This document shows positions 44,031-55,091 of a stretch of DNA of 64,000 nucleotides, piece by piece. Each line of letters starts with the position of its first letter. Position 1 is the stretch's first letter. The notes beneath the pieces are model-generated. The model saw nothing but the letters and a program-made list of their open reading frames with translations, was not told where the DNA came from and made no database searches. The DNA is taken from contig CAWVNO010000515.1 of assembly GCA_963930645.1 (NCBI GenBank), positions 2,464,838 through 2,528,837 of the forward strand, in the 5' to 3' direction. The position numbers were made by a program, and so were the translations under genes. The stretch is from Salticus scenicus. Taxonomy: Eukaryota > Arthropoda > Arachnida > Araneae > Salticidae.

Positions 44031-44616
44031 GGCTTTCTTTTAAATAAAAATGTTCTATAAACTCGTATTTGTGTAGTAAATTATCATTATTTGTGACCTG
44101 TATTGCCTCTTTCACATACTAATTTCTGGGTATCTAGCGCGTCTGAATTGTATTTGCGACCAATATATGCCTATATGATTCTTGATTGTTACCGTGTAAA
44201 GTTTTGAAATAACTACTTTGTACGTTGTATTTTACTTAATTATTGTGCAAAATGTAACAGTTTCTTGGAGGAAGAATCTGTTAAGCCTTATTATTATCAT
44301 TATCATTATTATTATTTAAATAAAATTGAGCGCGTAAGCTGCGGAACAGTCGCTTAGAATAAATTGATTTTTAAGATAACAAATTTACGTATTATAAATT
44401 ATGATAGTCTAAGATCTTTATTTACCATAATTATCATTCTGGTAAGAAATCGTCAATACGATTTTATTTAAAATATGAAAAGTTTGGGTTGGGATTAATA
44501 TGAGAACCAAATGGAAAAAAAAAAATGCGATTCTTTGGTGAACTTTAATGTATTTCATCGCACTATGATCTTTTGTAAAACTTAAATCCTCATAGAATAA
44601 CGGAGACTTTCTATAA
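44031..44616. other. AT-rich stretch, no recognised gene
   Basis: ATT-rich tract near 44290-44320. Nothing recognised. Confidence 0.4.
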
Positions 44617-46697
44617 ACTAGTATGTTGTGGCCACCACAAGACTTTCTTCTATATTTTCTTATACAAATTCACGCAGTAACAATATTTAAAAAAAATATA
44701 TATATGATTTTTTTCCAAAGTTTTTTTTCGTTAAAAGTAAAAAAAAATCGATAACTTTGTTTTAAACTATCACATATTTATAGTTCAACCATTCGTTTTA
44801 AAGGTATTGACGAGACCTTTCGAAAGATACCGATCTTGAAAATTTACCCCCCCCCCCCGGGGGGTACCTACCCCTAGGGGGGGAAGCGATGCCCCAAATT
44901 TTTTTCCTAATTAACTACTACTATTATCAATAATTCATATTAATTTCACAGTCACAGGTTAAGAATAACTCTCATTATGTACAGTCACCCAAAAAAAAAA
45001 CGCCACCCCCCCACCTAATTTTGCCGTAAATTATCGTAGAAACATGCGACTGGTACCAATCAGTTTGTAATAACGTCTAGTTTATAATGTTATAGTTAGA
45101 TTTTACTTAGGGGGTCGTCTACATATTAAAACTGACATCAACTTCATTTTTTTCAATGGTAACCCCCATTTTTTATAATTTATTTGAATTCTTTGGATCA
45201 AATCATCACGGAAAATGGTATAGTTTATATATTTCGCTCAATTTTTCATAGAGTTATAAGCTGTCAAAGTTTGGGGATGCTAATGTTAAATGAATGTGAC
45301 AAACATTAAATCATATCTTCCGAAATAATTATGATATTTAAATTCTGTTTTTTTTTATTCGTTAGAATGAAGTGACCCAAACATATTCCATGCAAATTTT
45401 TGCTAAAAAAACATTTTTTGAATTATGAAAATTATTAATAAATTCATATTTGAAAAAATTATGAATTATGACCTATGTTAATTTTCGCACGAATAGAACG
45501 GGCATCATCAAAAACATGGGGTTCCAAATTTACAGCTCGTTCCTAACATTATTTTTTGAGTTACAGTGATATTTCACTTTTTATTCCTGTTAGGGGGCCG
45601 TCACTTGTTATAATCTGTATCCTCTATAAGTAAATGTTTGTATATAATTTGACGGAAAGCTATTTTAATTTACCTTTATGTCATTTTTATTGTTTCTTAA
45701 GCAATATTTCGATGTTTATTATACAAATTGGCATATTTTTGTAAAGTTATCACAATGTAGGCGAGGGATTGTGAAAGAAAAGAAGCCACGCCTCTGATTC
45801 GCTGAAACACTATTTAAAAAAAAAAGACTAATTTGCATATTTCTATTTGACTCTGTATGTGACGCTGGTATGCATAAATCACAATGGTATTTACTACATC
45901 GATTATTGAAGACAAAACTTAAATGATTTAATTACAAATATGCAAAATTATTTTGCTTTATATTATAAAGTTTTAGAAAATTTGTGAAAAGGCGTGGCTT
46001 ACGCTACAAGATAAGAATAAATCCCATCCTAATATGTTAAGTCTTTCTTCATAAGTATTAAATATCTTTTTCTAGTTTTTCGCTGATAAAATTCTATTTT
46101 AACCCTGTTACACCTTTTTTCGCATTTCAATATTCAAGAGTACGTACACCTCTAGTTAAATATCTTGTTTTAGAAAACACGGTACAGCGAAACTGATTGC
46201 ATGAAACAGCAATTATGCATTCAACAATCGTTTTATTCTTATTATTATGAATATTTAATAATTTTAAACAGATTTTTTACCATAAATTTTCTCTTTAAAT
46301 TTTGTTGTGACATATTTGCATTTGGTTACTGTACCGTTTGTAAGCTTTGTGTTATTTAAAATTTATCCCATAATGTAACATAATAAAATATCAAATTTCT
46401 ATTAAAAGTTTTTTAATACAGAATCAAATAGTGAAAAATTGCTTTATTATTATTATTATTATTTTTTTTTTTTAAGTTTATAAGATCTATTATTGGAACA
46501 TAGCTCAATAGTATTTATTTTCAATTTCCTAATCACGAAATCAAAGTCACAGTTATTATGGAATAAAAATTTAAAACAAAGGAATTGTCTTATTACTTTC
46601 AAATATATAGATATTGATCTTACAGAATCCTGAAATTTCATTTAAAAGACTTTAAACGTCTAAATTTAAAAATTCAAAATAAAATAAATTAATCTAA

Positions 46698-46808
46698 ATG
46701 CTTTTAAAGTTGAAACGGGAAGATTTCAAAATATATGAAAATTGGCATTTGTGTTTTGAACATTTTGGTGCGGCAGATATTAAAAACAATATTTTTATGA
46801 TGAGCTGA
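46698..46808 (+). CDS. Possible THAP-type zinc-finger fragment inside E1
   Basis: A 37-codon frame whose middle reads KREDFKIYENWHLCFEHFGA. The C-x2-H-F with an upstream W and following acidic DI fits the second half of a THAP (C2CH) domain. The N-terminal CxxC half was not found upstream, so this is at best an exon or remnant. THAP domains occur in host proteins and in P-element and Kolobok transposases, so it may be transposase-derived. Confidence 0.3.
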   Translation: MLLKLKREDFKIYENWHLCFEHFGAADIKNNIFMMS

Positions 46809-47258
46809 ACCTGAGCTTAAGAGAGGGCGGATCCAGCTATTTAGCAGGAGTGATATCACCTGACTAAAACCAGAATAAACAACATTTTAATTTATTCCGG
46901 CGTACTTTTAGCCCACTGTTATTCTTTTTTTTTTTTTTTTTTTTCTAATTTCAACACTAGCTACAGTACGCTTACGTCCTATTTACATTAAGCCTTGATA
47001 TGGAAGCTATGTTGCTGTTTTTCGATGCTGCGAAATTTACAAAATATATTTGTGTTAATATACTATACAGATAGAAGAATAATTATATAATATCAACAAA
47101 TCTTCTTTAATCAATATGTTTATATACATTACTGTATGGAAATGTTTATATATGAATATTGTATTTATTTTTAATGAGAGATATAAACACAAAATACTAA
47201 AAAAAAAGAAGAAAATGTGTTATAAATTTTTATAAATCAAGCAAAATATATATGCATA

Positions 47259-47716
47259 CTTGCCAACCTAACCCGTAACATTGTTAGTTCCCGCCCCTGT
47301 GTGTACACAATTTAATTTTTAGAGTAATTAACTTCAAATACATTTACGATTAACTCATTGAGCGCCACGCAAATTCTTATGGAAATCCCATTCAGGCGAC
47401 ACGTGCTGCTTAGAAGCGTGTTATGTTTATCGAGTTTCAATAAACCCCATTAGGCCTTAACGATATAATCCTATAAAAATCCTATTAAAAAAAAAAAAAA
47501 AAAACCATGAAGTAAATTTTAAATAAATTGTCAGTAATTACTTAAAACTAGGTAAGTTCTGTAGTTTTATATCATATTTTACACTGCCGGCTGACTTAGC
47601 ATAAATGGAAAGATCAGTGTCAGCCACCGATGGCTGACACGGCTCTAAAAAGACTGAAGTGAAAAAAATGTACGGAAAGGGGAGGGACCAGTAATCTTCC
47701 GGGATAGGTTGACAAG
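47259..47716. mobile_element. MITE-like element nested in E1
   Basis: The left end CTTGCCAACCTAACCCGTAA and the right end, whose inverse is CTTGTCAACCTATCCCGGAA, form TIRs of about 40 bp with GTTCCCGCCCC against GGTCCCTCCCC. The flanks are AT-rich with no clear duplication. The 63-codon minus-strand frame at 47538 reads through the right TIR and is not a gene. Confidence 0.55.
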
Positions 47717-48287
47717 AATGTATATACATAGAGCAATGCCAGAAAATGTTCTTTATTTTTCATGAACCAGATGAATGGAACTTTTTTTCTGAATAGTCTA
47801 TGTATTAAATATAATGCTGCTTTAAATACCCTTTAAATGAAAAGTTTTATTACATAAAGTAATTTTCTGGCACTCTACAGCTCCCAAATGACACACAATA
47901 CGAAACCCCGCCTTTTTCCAGTGTTTAAAGGGTATTAACGTTTAATATGCTTTATATTCGTTTTGATCTTTCCTTCTCCTCCTTATCTTCATCTTTTTTC
48001 CTTAAAAAAAAAAGAGTTGTGTAACATTTTGACCTTTTCAAGTGAAGATTTAGATTAAGGGTAGTCAGCCTTTCTACACCCACCGTCCACTTCGGTATCT
48101 GTGTTAAAGTGTAGAATTTTAGAACATTCCATTAAGTAGTAGGATTTATTATTTTGCATATTAATTTGTTACACATTATAAAATATAAAAGCAAAAGAAT
48201 ATCGTGGAGATTTATGTAAAAGTTTTTAATAATGTCATGAAAAAAAAAAAAAAATAATAATAATTAATTAAAAAAATAAATAAATAA

Positions 48288-48399
48288 AAATAAAAAAATC
48301 TGTTTTAATATTTTAAAAAAGTCAATTAAAGAAAATGAAAGTACTGCAGTATCAGAACAAACTCCCATTGTGACTGTGAAACGGCCGTGGGAACCAGGT
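48288..48399 (+). other. Short open segment with exon-like composition in E1
   Basis: The frame reads KENESTAVSEQTPIVTVKRP then WEPG and a stop. CCAG|GTTGAG just before the stop could act as a splice donor. GAAACGGC and GCCGTTTC around 48379-48416 also form an inverted repeat. Too short to call a gene. Confidence 0.2.
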
Positions 48400-49716
48400 T
48401 GAGTTCCGCCGTTTCAGACAATTATACGGCAGCTTGAGTTAAAATAATTTTGAATTTTCAAACAAATTTAAAACCATTCACCTTTTTTTTTTTTTTTTCT
48501 TTTGATAGATATTTTAATATCTATTCAAGCTATTTAATTTTCTTCGTATGAAGTGAACTATCTGATGTTTAATCAATAGAAACCAATAAAAATCTTTTAA
48601 TTCATAAACTAACTCAGAAAGTTCTGTGAATTAGTCATTTTTTTTATTTTATAACTAACATTTCTGAAATTTTTTTCCGGTGTGAAACTTAATAAATAAT
48701 GTATACTGGGTGGTAGATCGTGATTTATATTTTCTAAATGTATAGACGGACCCCTAATACATTTTCACGTGTAACTCTATTTAAAATTGATTTAAGGTAT
48801 ATAAATAGGTATGTTTTTCGAACCGCCTTGATCTCAGAAATCTGAATATGAAGTCAAAAATAGGGGTTGCCATTTAAGAAAATGAAGTTAATGCCAGTTT
48901 TAATATGTAGATGACCCCTTAGGCAAAATTTATCTATACCGTTATAAACTAGACGTTATTACAAATCGATCGGTACCAGTCAAATGTTTCTACGATAATT
49001 TACGACGAAATTAGGTGGGGGGGTGGCGTTTTTTTTTTGGGTGACTGTACATTTATACGAAATTTTGTACTACTTTTGTCCATGTTAAAAATTTAGAAAA
49101 AATACGATCACAGCACCACCTGTTGAGCGATTGATCCCCAAATCTAATCAGCCACAGTTTATGTCAGGGGCCAACTAAATACCAAGTCTGGTTAAATTTC
49201 GTTAAAAAAAAAAAAAAAAAAAACGATTTTTTTTTCTAAGTTTTTTTTTTTTTCGTTAAAAGTAAAAAAAAATCGATAACTTTGTTTTAAATTATCACAG
49301 ATTTATAGTTCAACCATTCTTTTTAAAGGCATTGACGAGACCTTTCGAAAGATACCCATCTTGAAAATTTACTCCCCTCGAGGGGTGACTTCCCCCCCAG
49401 GGGGGGTGGCGAGGCTCCTACGCATACAAAAATTTTTTCCCAGTTGACTATCTCTATTATAAGTAATTCTTGTAAATTTCATAATGATTACTAAAATATA
49501 ATTTTCTTTATGCACATTTATACAAAATTTTGCCCTATATCACCATGTTAAAAATTTAGAAAAAGCGGAATGGCAACGCAACCTGTAAGACAATTTTTAC
49601 CAAAAGTTGATAGGCACTAATTTATGTCAAGGTGCAACTACACACCAATTTGTATGAAATTCTGTATAGTAGTTCCTGAGATACAGTTGCCACAAAATTT
49701 TGTCACACACACACAC

Positions 49717-49747
<31 letters not shown>

Positions 49748-49901
49748 TTTTCTAAAAATGGTCAAATCGTGTTCTACAGCTCTCAAAACGTGTAAATCCA
49801 TCAAAAACCCGTGGTCGAAAATTTTTACGAATCCAATACTTTCTCTATATTACATATAGAAGAAAGTAAAAACAAAAATAAGTATTTATAAGAGCTGTTC
49901 A

Positions 49902-49926
49902 TTTTTTTTTTTTTTTTTTTTTTTTT
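49902..49926. repeat. T25 run
   Basis: On the minus strand this is an A25 tract about 125 bp downstream of the stop of the frame at 50051-50218. It could be the tail of a retrocopy or an ordinary homopolymer. Confidence 0.85.
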
Positions 49927-49972
49927 ATCATATTGATCTTTATCCTTTTCTTAACACGCGAATCTTCCGCAA

Positions 49973-49984
49973 ACTACAATTCCC
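49973..49984 (+). promoter_or_regulatory. ACTACAATTCCC motif (ZNF143/Staf-like core)
   Basis: Exact match to the ACTACAATTCCC core of the ZNF143/Staf binding motif known from animal promoters, next to the GC-containing block CACGCGAATCTTCCGC. A 12-mer by itself is weak evidence. Confidence 0.25.
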
Positions 49985-50050
49985 GATATAAACAAAGGAT
50001 TGAACTTCTAAAGATGCCGATTGCTATTTACAAATATTAACGAAATTAGG

Positions 50051-50218
50051 TTAATCCGTTGGTAATGAACTGTATTTATACTCCATGGGTAGAGGCATTA
50101 CAATATTTGCAAACTTATCAGCCAAAGATACTACTTTTCTGTATCTGTAATTCAGTTGGTCGCGTGACAATTTCTTAGAGAACAGGATATTGTAAACTGG
50201 TGGGGATGCTTTCCAGTT
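50051..50218 (-). CDS. Candidate C-terminal exon or retrocopy, unknown protein
   Basis: A minus-strand open frame of 55 codons ending in TAA at 50051. It reads NWKASPPVYNILFSKKLSRD, then NYRYRKVVSLADKFANIVM and ending SSLPTD. Composition is globular and less AT-rich than the flanks. The upstream end is closed by a stop, with a possible but poor splice acceptor (AG at about 50210). An A25 tract follows downstream on this strand, which would also fit a processed retrocopy. I do not recognise the protein. Confidence 0.35.
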   Translation of the reverse strand, partial: NWKASPPVYNILFSKKLSRDQLNYRYRKVVSLADKFANIVMPLPMEYKYSSLPTD

Positions 50219-50622
50219 TTATTGCAATGTTCCGCTGCTCTGACCGTATATTAAATCGTTCGATTGTAATGTTAGTTTTATATATATATATATAACTTTT
50301 TTTTTTTTTTAATGTGCTAATAAATAAGATTGTTACTGTAAATGGTCTAGAATTTACAAGTTTTTATGAATCATGATTTTGTAATTTTCTTTTCCTAACA
50401 ACCTATTTCTTCCACTTTCCCAAATGTCTTATCATAAAAAGGTTTGTTGCAGAACTTTTAGTTTATTGTATGCAATGATGGTTATAAATTATAAAATCAA
50501 GGACTTTTGAGATAAAATTATCGTACATTATGAATTATTAATTTTTTATAATTAAAAAATGTGTTTCTCCCACGAAATTTGTTTTTATTTTCTATTTTGG
50601 ATTGACTGAAAATTCATTATAA

Positions 50623-51504
50623 ACTAGTATGTTGTGGCCACCACAAGACTTTCTTCTATATTTTCCTATACAAATTCACGCAGTAAGAATATTAAAAAAA
50701 AAAAAAAAAAAATACGATTTTTTTCGAAGTTTTTTTTTTTTTGTTAAAAGTAAAAAAAAATCGATAACTTTGTTTTAAATTACCACATATTTATAGTTCA
50801 ACCATTCGTTTTAAAGATATTGACGAGACGTTTCGAAAGATACCGATCTTGAAAATTTACACCCCCCCCCCCCTCCCACTGCCATGTTAAAAGTTTAGAA
50901 AAAATACGATCACAGCGCCACCTGTTGAGCGATTGATCTCCAAATCTAATCAGCCTCCTAAATACCAAGTCTGGTTAAATTTCGTTTTTTAAAAAAAAAA
51001 AAAAACGATTTTTTCTAATTTTTTTTTTTTTTTTTTTTTTTTGTTAAAAGTAAAAAAAAATCGATAACTTTGTTTTAAATTATTACATATTTATAGTTCA
51101 ACCATTCGTTTTAAAGGTATTGACGAGACCTTTCGAAAGATACCCATCTTGAAAATTTACTCCCCTCGAGGGGGGACTTCCCCCCCAGGGGGGGTGGCGA
51201 GGTTCCTACGCATACAAAAATTTTTTCCCGGTTAACTATCTCTATTATAAATAATTCTTATAAATTTCATAATGATTACTAAAAAATAATTCTCTTTATG
51301 CACATTTATACAAAATTTTGTCCTATATCACCATGTTAAAAATTTAGAAAAAGCGGGATGGCAACGCAACCTGTAAGACAATTTTTACCAAAAGTTGATA
51401 GGCACTAATTTATGTCAAGGTGCAACTACATACCAATTTGTATGAAATTCTGTGCAGTAGTTCTCGAGATACAGTTGCCACAAAATTTTGTCACACAGAC
51501 ACAC

Positions 51505-51539
<35 letters not shown>

Positions 51540-51659
51540 TTTTCTAAAAATGGTCAAATCGTGTTCTACGGCTCTCAAAACGTGTAAATCCATCAAAAAC
51601 CCGAGGTCGAAAATTTTTACGAATCCAATACTTTCTCTATATTACATATAGAAGAAAGT
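50623..51659 (-). mobile_element. Family A repeat, copy 6 (reverse)
   Basis: The plus strand starts ACTAGTATGTTGTGGCCACC and ends CATATAGAAGAAAGT. Two tandem copies of the block GTTAAAAGTAAAAAAAAATC...TTGACGAGAC (about 50735 and 51045) match the duplicated layout of copy 5. The (CAGA)n tract is longer (about 51505-51539). The 79-codon frame at 51412 is repeat-derived. It lacks the segment that holds E1 in copy 5. Confidence 0.75.
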
Positions 51660-51756
51660 AAAAATATGTTTTAAATTACTATTTGGGCATGGTAGATTAT
51701 AATAAGATAAAAAATGAGGGGAGGAGGGGGGGAGGTAAGGGCGAGAATAAGAGATG

Positions 51757-51821
<65 letters not shown>

Positions 51822-51830
51822 ATATATTAA
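51757..51830. repeat. (TA)n-(TG)n microsatellite
   Basis: More than 25 TA units and then a few TG units, preceded by a G-rich stretch (GGGGAGGAGGGGGGGAGG, 51718-51735). Confidence 0.9.
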
Positions 51831-52378
51831 ATTATATGATACTTGACGTAAATAAGACTAAAAATTATATTGTTGTTTATTTATTGTTGGTACCACCGAC
51901 CATAAATATTTTTGTAAAGAATATAGATTTTTTTTTTTTTCTTTTTTTTACTTATAAACAACATTAAATTGGAGCATAAAGAGCAATATATTTTTCTAGT
52001 AAATAGCTACTGATACACTTATACATTTTAAAAAATATATAAATATACTAGTTTTTAAGATTGTTTTGTAAAAATCCAGTACAAATGTATTAATTTAACC
52101 GCTGACTTTTCTTCAGAAACGAATTAAAAATAATACTTTATCATATACTTTTTCTTTCTTTCTTTCTTTCTTTCTTTTTTTTTTCTGGCAGAGGGGAAGA
52201 TGGAGTTGTTAGAAAATATATGCTTAAAAGAAAAATCGAGAAAATCGAAATTGTTTATTTTTAATGTAATATACTCTGTATACTTTGCAATTCTAATTTA
52301 AAATGTAGGAAATGAGATAAAACCGTAGTCAATTCTTTTGGCAGGGAAGGCGTGGCTGTTATAAAGTATATACACACA
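51831..52378. other. AT-rich stretch, no recognised gene
   Basis: (TTTC)n tract near 52151-52178 and T runs. The minus-strand frame at 52298-52495 overlaps the Tc3-like terminal repeat and is not a gene. Confidence 0.45.
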
Positions 52379-52380
52379 TA

Positions 52381-53974
52381 CACTGCATAAAAAAAGTAGA
52401 CGAACACACACTTGTAATACTTTAAAGCCGTTTATTTCTTTAATTAGAGATATGAGGTTCATTTCTCTAATATAATTATATTCTTGAGACATCATATATC
52501 GTTATTTTTTGGATATACATTCAATCCTTTTGAATTATGTAGTGGAAAAATTCAGGAAACAAAAATGGTGCATATTTGCACTGTAATTTTTCTTTAAAAA
52601 AGTAGACGGACACATCTTGTATCTCTAAAATAAAACGTTTTTAGTAAGGGTTTCGTCTCCCATTTGCTTTAATAAGTTCATATACTCTGTTAGGCATCGA
52701 AACAATGATATTCTGAATCTTTTTTTGACAGAAAATTTCCCAAATGTTTGAAGAGCTTCTTTGAGCTGGTGAATTGATTCATACTGCCGTCCACCCTCAT
52801 AAATTTTATGAACAAGTATAGCCCAAATGTTTTCTACAGGATTCATATCCAGACTTTTCTTGGCTGGACAGGGTAAAACATTGAAGTTGTTCTCATGAAA
52901 CCATTTTTTAACGTTGTTAGCGGTGTGTATTGGCGCTTCATCTTGTTGGAAAATCTAGTTTTCTCCTCCAAGATCACACGCAAATGGCAAAAACTCACTG
53001 CTTAGTGTTTCAATATAACCTTTGTGACTCTGCTTCTTACTTAGGAACACTAAATCTGTCCTTCCACCATAGCCAAGAGCTAGCCACACCATCACGCCAC
53101 CACGACCGACTTGTCGAGTAGAGTACACTTCGTCTTCTTTCTCCAAACTGTGCCAATAATATTGATATCCATCTGGGATGTCTAAATTAAATTTTTTCTC
53201 ATCTGAAAAAACTACAGATATCCATTCTGTAGTCCAAGACATATAGTTTTGAGCTCAATGTAGGCGTTCTCTCACGTGGTGATCATTCCAGCATGGATGA
53301 TGTTTTCTCTTCTTATATTGAAAGAGCTCTGAGTGCTTAATGTAGTTAGTTATAAATTGTCTGAGAAGTTACGTTAGTAATTCCTGTGCTTATTCGAACT
53401 CTGGGAGTTGATGCTCCAGTTTTTTTCACCTCAGTAAAAATTTTTCTTTGGCCGGCCACTCTTTTTCCTTACGCCATGGGCTTCAGGAGCCCGTAGAAAA
53501 TCGCTGATGCTACTTTTGCTCATTAGAAGTAGCCTACTAATTTCTCTGACTCCTTTATTAAAATTTTTCAGTGCTATAATCTGTCCTTTCTGGTAATCAG
53601 TTAGAGGAATTCCTCGTGGCATGGCGCATTCATCTTCAAGAAATTTAACTACGTAAAACCATCTTGTCAAGCACGTTAGCAATTGGCAAAACGCCAAATG
53701 TACATGTACATGCAGAAGATAATTGCAGTTTTTGACCAGTGTCCGTCTATTTAAAAAAAAATATATATATATTGTGCAAATGTATATCTTTTCTCTTTTC
53801 TGCATTTCCCTACATTAAAATTATAAATAATCGAATATTTTTATTTGTCTGTCAAAAATATGAAGATTGATAAGTATACACACGTTAAAGAATTTTAATT
53901 GACATTTCCTATTAAACAAAGACAGGGTTTTAAAAAATTGTAAAGAAGTGTCCGTCTACTTTTTTTATGCAGTG
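52381..53974 (-). mobile_element. Tc3-like Tc1/mariner transposon, 1594 bp, TA-flanked
   Basis: Ends CACTGCATAAAAAAAGTAGA and inverse, with TA at 52379-52380 and 53975-53976. A second copy of the GTAGACGGACAC motif lies inside each end (about 52602-52613 and 53739-53750, inverted), like the double transposase-binding sites of Tc3. It encodes one broken transposase on the minus strand. Confidence 0.9.
52625..53622 (-). pseudogene. Tc3-like transposase, broken by frameshifts and stops
   Basis: ATG at 53622 gives MPRGIPLTDYQKGQIIALKN, a helix-turn-helix N-terminus with KSSISDFLRAP and a GRPK motif. A frameshift follows at about 53433, and stops occur near 53345. The catalytic part has VVFSDEKKFNLD (first Asp), GRGGVMVWLALGYGG, a stop at about 52958, IFQQDEAPIHT (second Asp) and SLDMNPVENIWAILVH (Glu). 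The frame ends at 52625. Total span (about 333 codons) equals the normal family length, so losses are point lesions only. It cuts and pastes the element in intact relatives. This copy cannot make the full protein. Confidence 0.9.
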
Positions 53975-53982
53975 TATATATA

Positions 53983-54148
53983 CAGTCGAATCTCGTTAAC
54001 GTGAATCTCAAGAAGGATAAAAAATTTGTTCATGTTATCAGTAGTTCATGCTATCAGTAACTCAGAAACAGTTCTTTCTTTTGACGGTGATTGTGGAAAC
54101 AGTTCATGTTAAAAAGTATTTCGTGTTCACGTTAACGAAGTTCGACTG
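53983..54148. mobile_element. MITE, Tc1/mariner or pogo-like, 166 bp
   Basis: CAGTCGAATCTCGTTAACGT at the left is inverted at the right (ACGTTAACGAAGTTCGACTG, one indel). TA is at the left flank (53981-53982) but the right flank is TT. It lies 8 bp from the Tc3-like element. No coding sequence. Confidence 0.7.
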
Positions 54149-54911
54149 TTTATAAATAGAACATTACTTGAAAAGTTAAAAAAAAAAAAAAAAAGGACAT
54201 TTTTGAATAATTATCGAGTTTTTATTTTCGCTGTTTTAAACTGACATTTTAAATGATTGACAACAGTAATAATAATAATAAAAAAGTATAAATCTAATTA
54301 TTTAAATAAATCTTTTACTCAATGATATACCAATCATTTAATTTTTTTTCTTAACGGATTTTTTTTTTTTTTCCTGTAACTATTATATAGAGAAAATATT
54401 CTTGACTTTGTAAGACATTGTAGTTAATATTTTTCATTTAATGTTTAGTTATCTATTTTCGCTGTGACAGGTTTAACATACAGTTTCTATTTAGAACACA
54501 ATATTCTACTACGATGACAGCATGAACATTTATGAGATTCTTAACTTAATTCAAAAAGTGAAATGCTAATATAGGCGTATCCCCAGAAGGATGATTTCAG
54601 ATTGTGATTATGATGAACTACTTAACTCTTACATTTCATCCTTCTTCATCTTCAAGTTCGTTCTCTTGTCAGCCCAATTCTACCTTTTATATGAGAAAAG
54701 AAAGAATGAAAAAAAAAAAAAAAAACTTCTTTGGCAGGATAGTTTAAAGACAAGAATATTGCGCTTTAACCGAATAAAATGATATTTGCATAAATAAATC
54801 ATTTATTTATTTAAATTTAATTCTAATCCTGTTTTCAAATCTGGTGGATTTTGCTTTTGAATGAATGTAATTGCATTACTTTTTAACCAATTATACCCAA
54901 CACTGCGTGTA
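54149..54911. other. AT-rich stretch, no recognised gene
   Basis: A runs near 54179-54195 and 54709-54725. The frame at 54591 begins MISDCDYDELLNSYISS but becomes low-complexity and ends in poly-K. It has no domain and no clear splice signals. Confidence 0.4.
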
Positions 54912-55091
54912 CAGTGTTGCCAGACTTTGTGACTTTTTCTTTCAATAGTCACCAATAATTTTGAGAAGTGATATTTGTTATACATAACAGACGAATCGAA
55001 TCGAAGAATCGTCTATTATGCATATCAAATATGACTCCTCAAGATTATTAGTGACTATTGAATAAAAAAGTCGGAAAGTCTGGCAACACTG
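54912..55091. mobile_element. MITE (family M2, copy 2), 180 bp
   Basis: The arms are inverted over about 80 bp: CAGTGTTGCCAGACTTTGTG against the inverse of AAAGTCTGGCAACACTG, continuing through CAATAGTCACCAATAATTTT and TGTTATACATAACAGACGA. The left flank ends TA. The copy at 30372-30550 is older. Confidence 0.8.

Larger units (their letters stand above)
44982..49047. mobile_element. Family E transposon (E1), 4066 bp, long TIRs, TA duplication
   Basis: The ends begin CAGTCACCCAAAAAAAAAAC and are inverted copies for about 200 bp (GCCACCCCCCCACCTAATTT, then AATAACGTCTAGTTTATAA, then GGTCGTCTACATATTAAAAC). TA flanks both ends, and the empty site survives in family A copy 3 (about 40481). TA targets suit the Tc1/mariner group, but the long TIRs and lack of a transposase leave the superfamily open. 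A THAP-like fragment and a nested MITE lie inside. It is homologous to 2853-8210. Confidence 0.8.
44617..49867 (-). mobile_element. Family A repeat, copy 5 (reverse), split by transposon E1
   Basis: The plus strand starts ACTAGTATGTTGTGGCCACC and CACAAGACTTTCTTCTATA, with the hairpin (TGTGGTGGCCACA) perfect. It is interrupted after CTCATTATGTA at 44981 and resumes at 49048 with TACATTTATACGAAATTTTG. It ends at CATATAGAAGAAAGT (49867). A (CAGA)n tract lies at about 49714-49746. The block TTCAACCATTCGTTTTAAAG occurs near 44786 and, with small changes, near 49310, showing an internal duplication shared with copy 6. Confidence 0.75.

Noticed and set aside
54591..54782. Frame beginning MISDCDYDELLNSYISS
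   Set aside because: The start looks protein-like, but the rest is low-complexity and ends in poly-K, with no domain or splice evidence.
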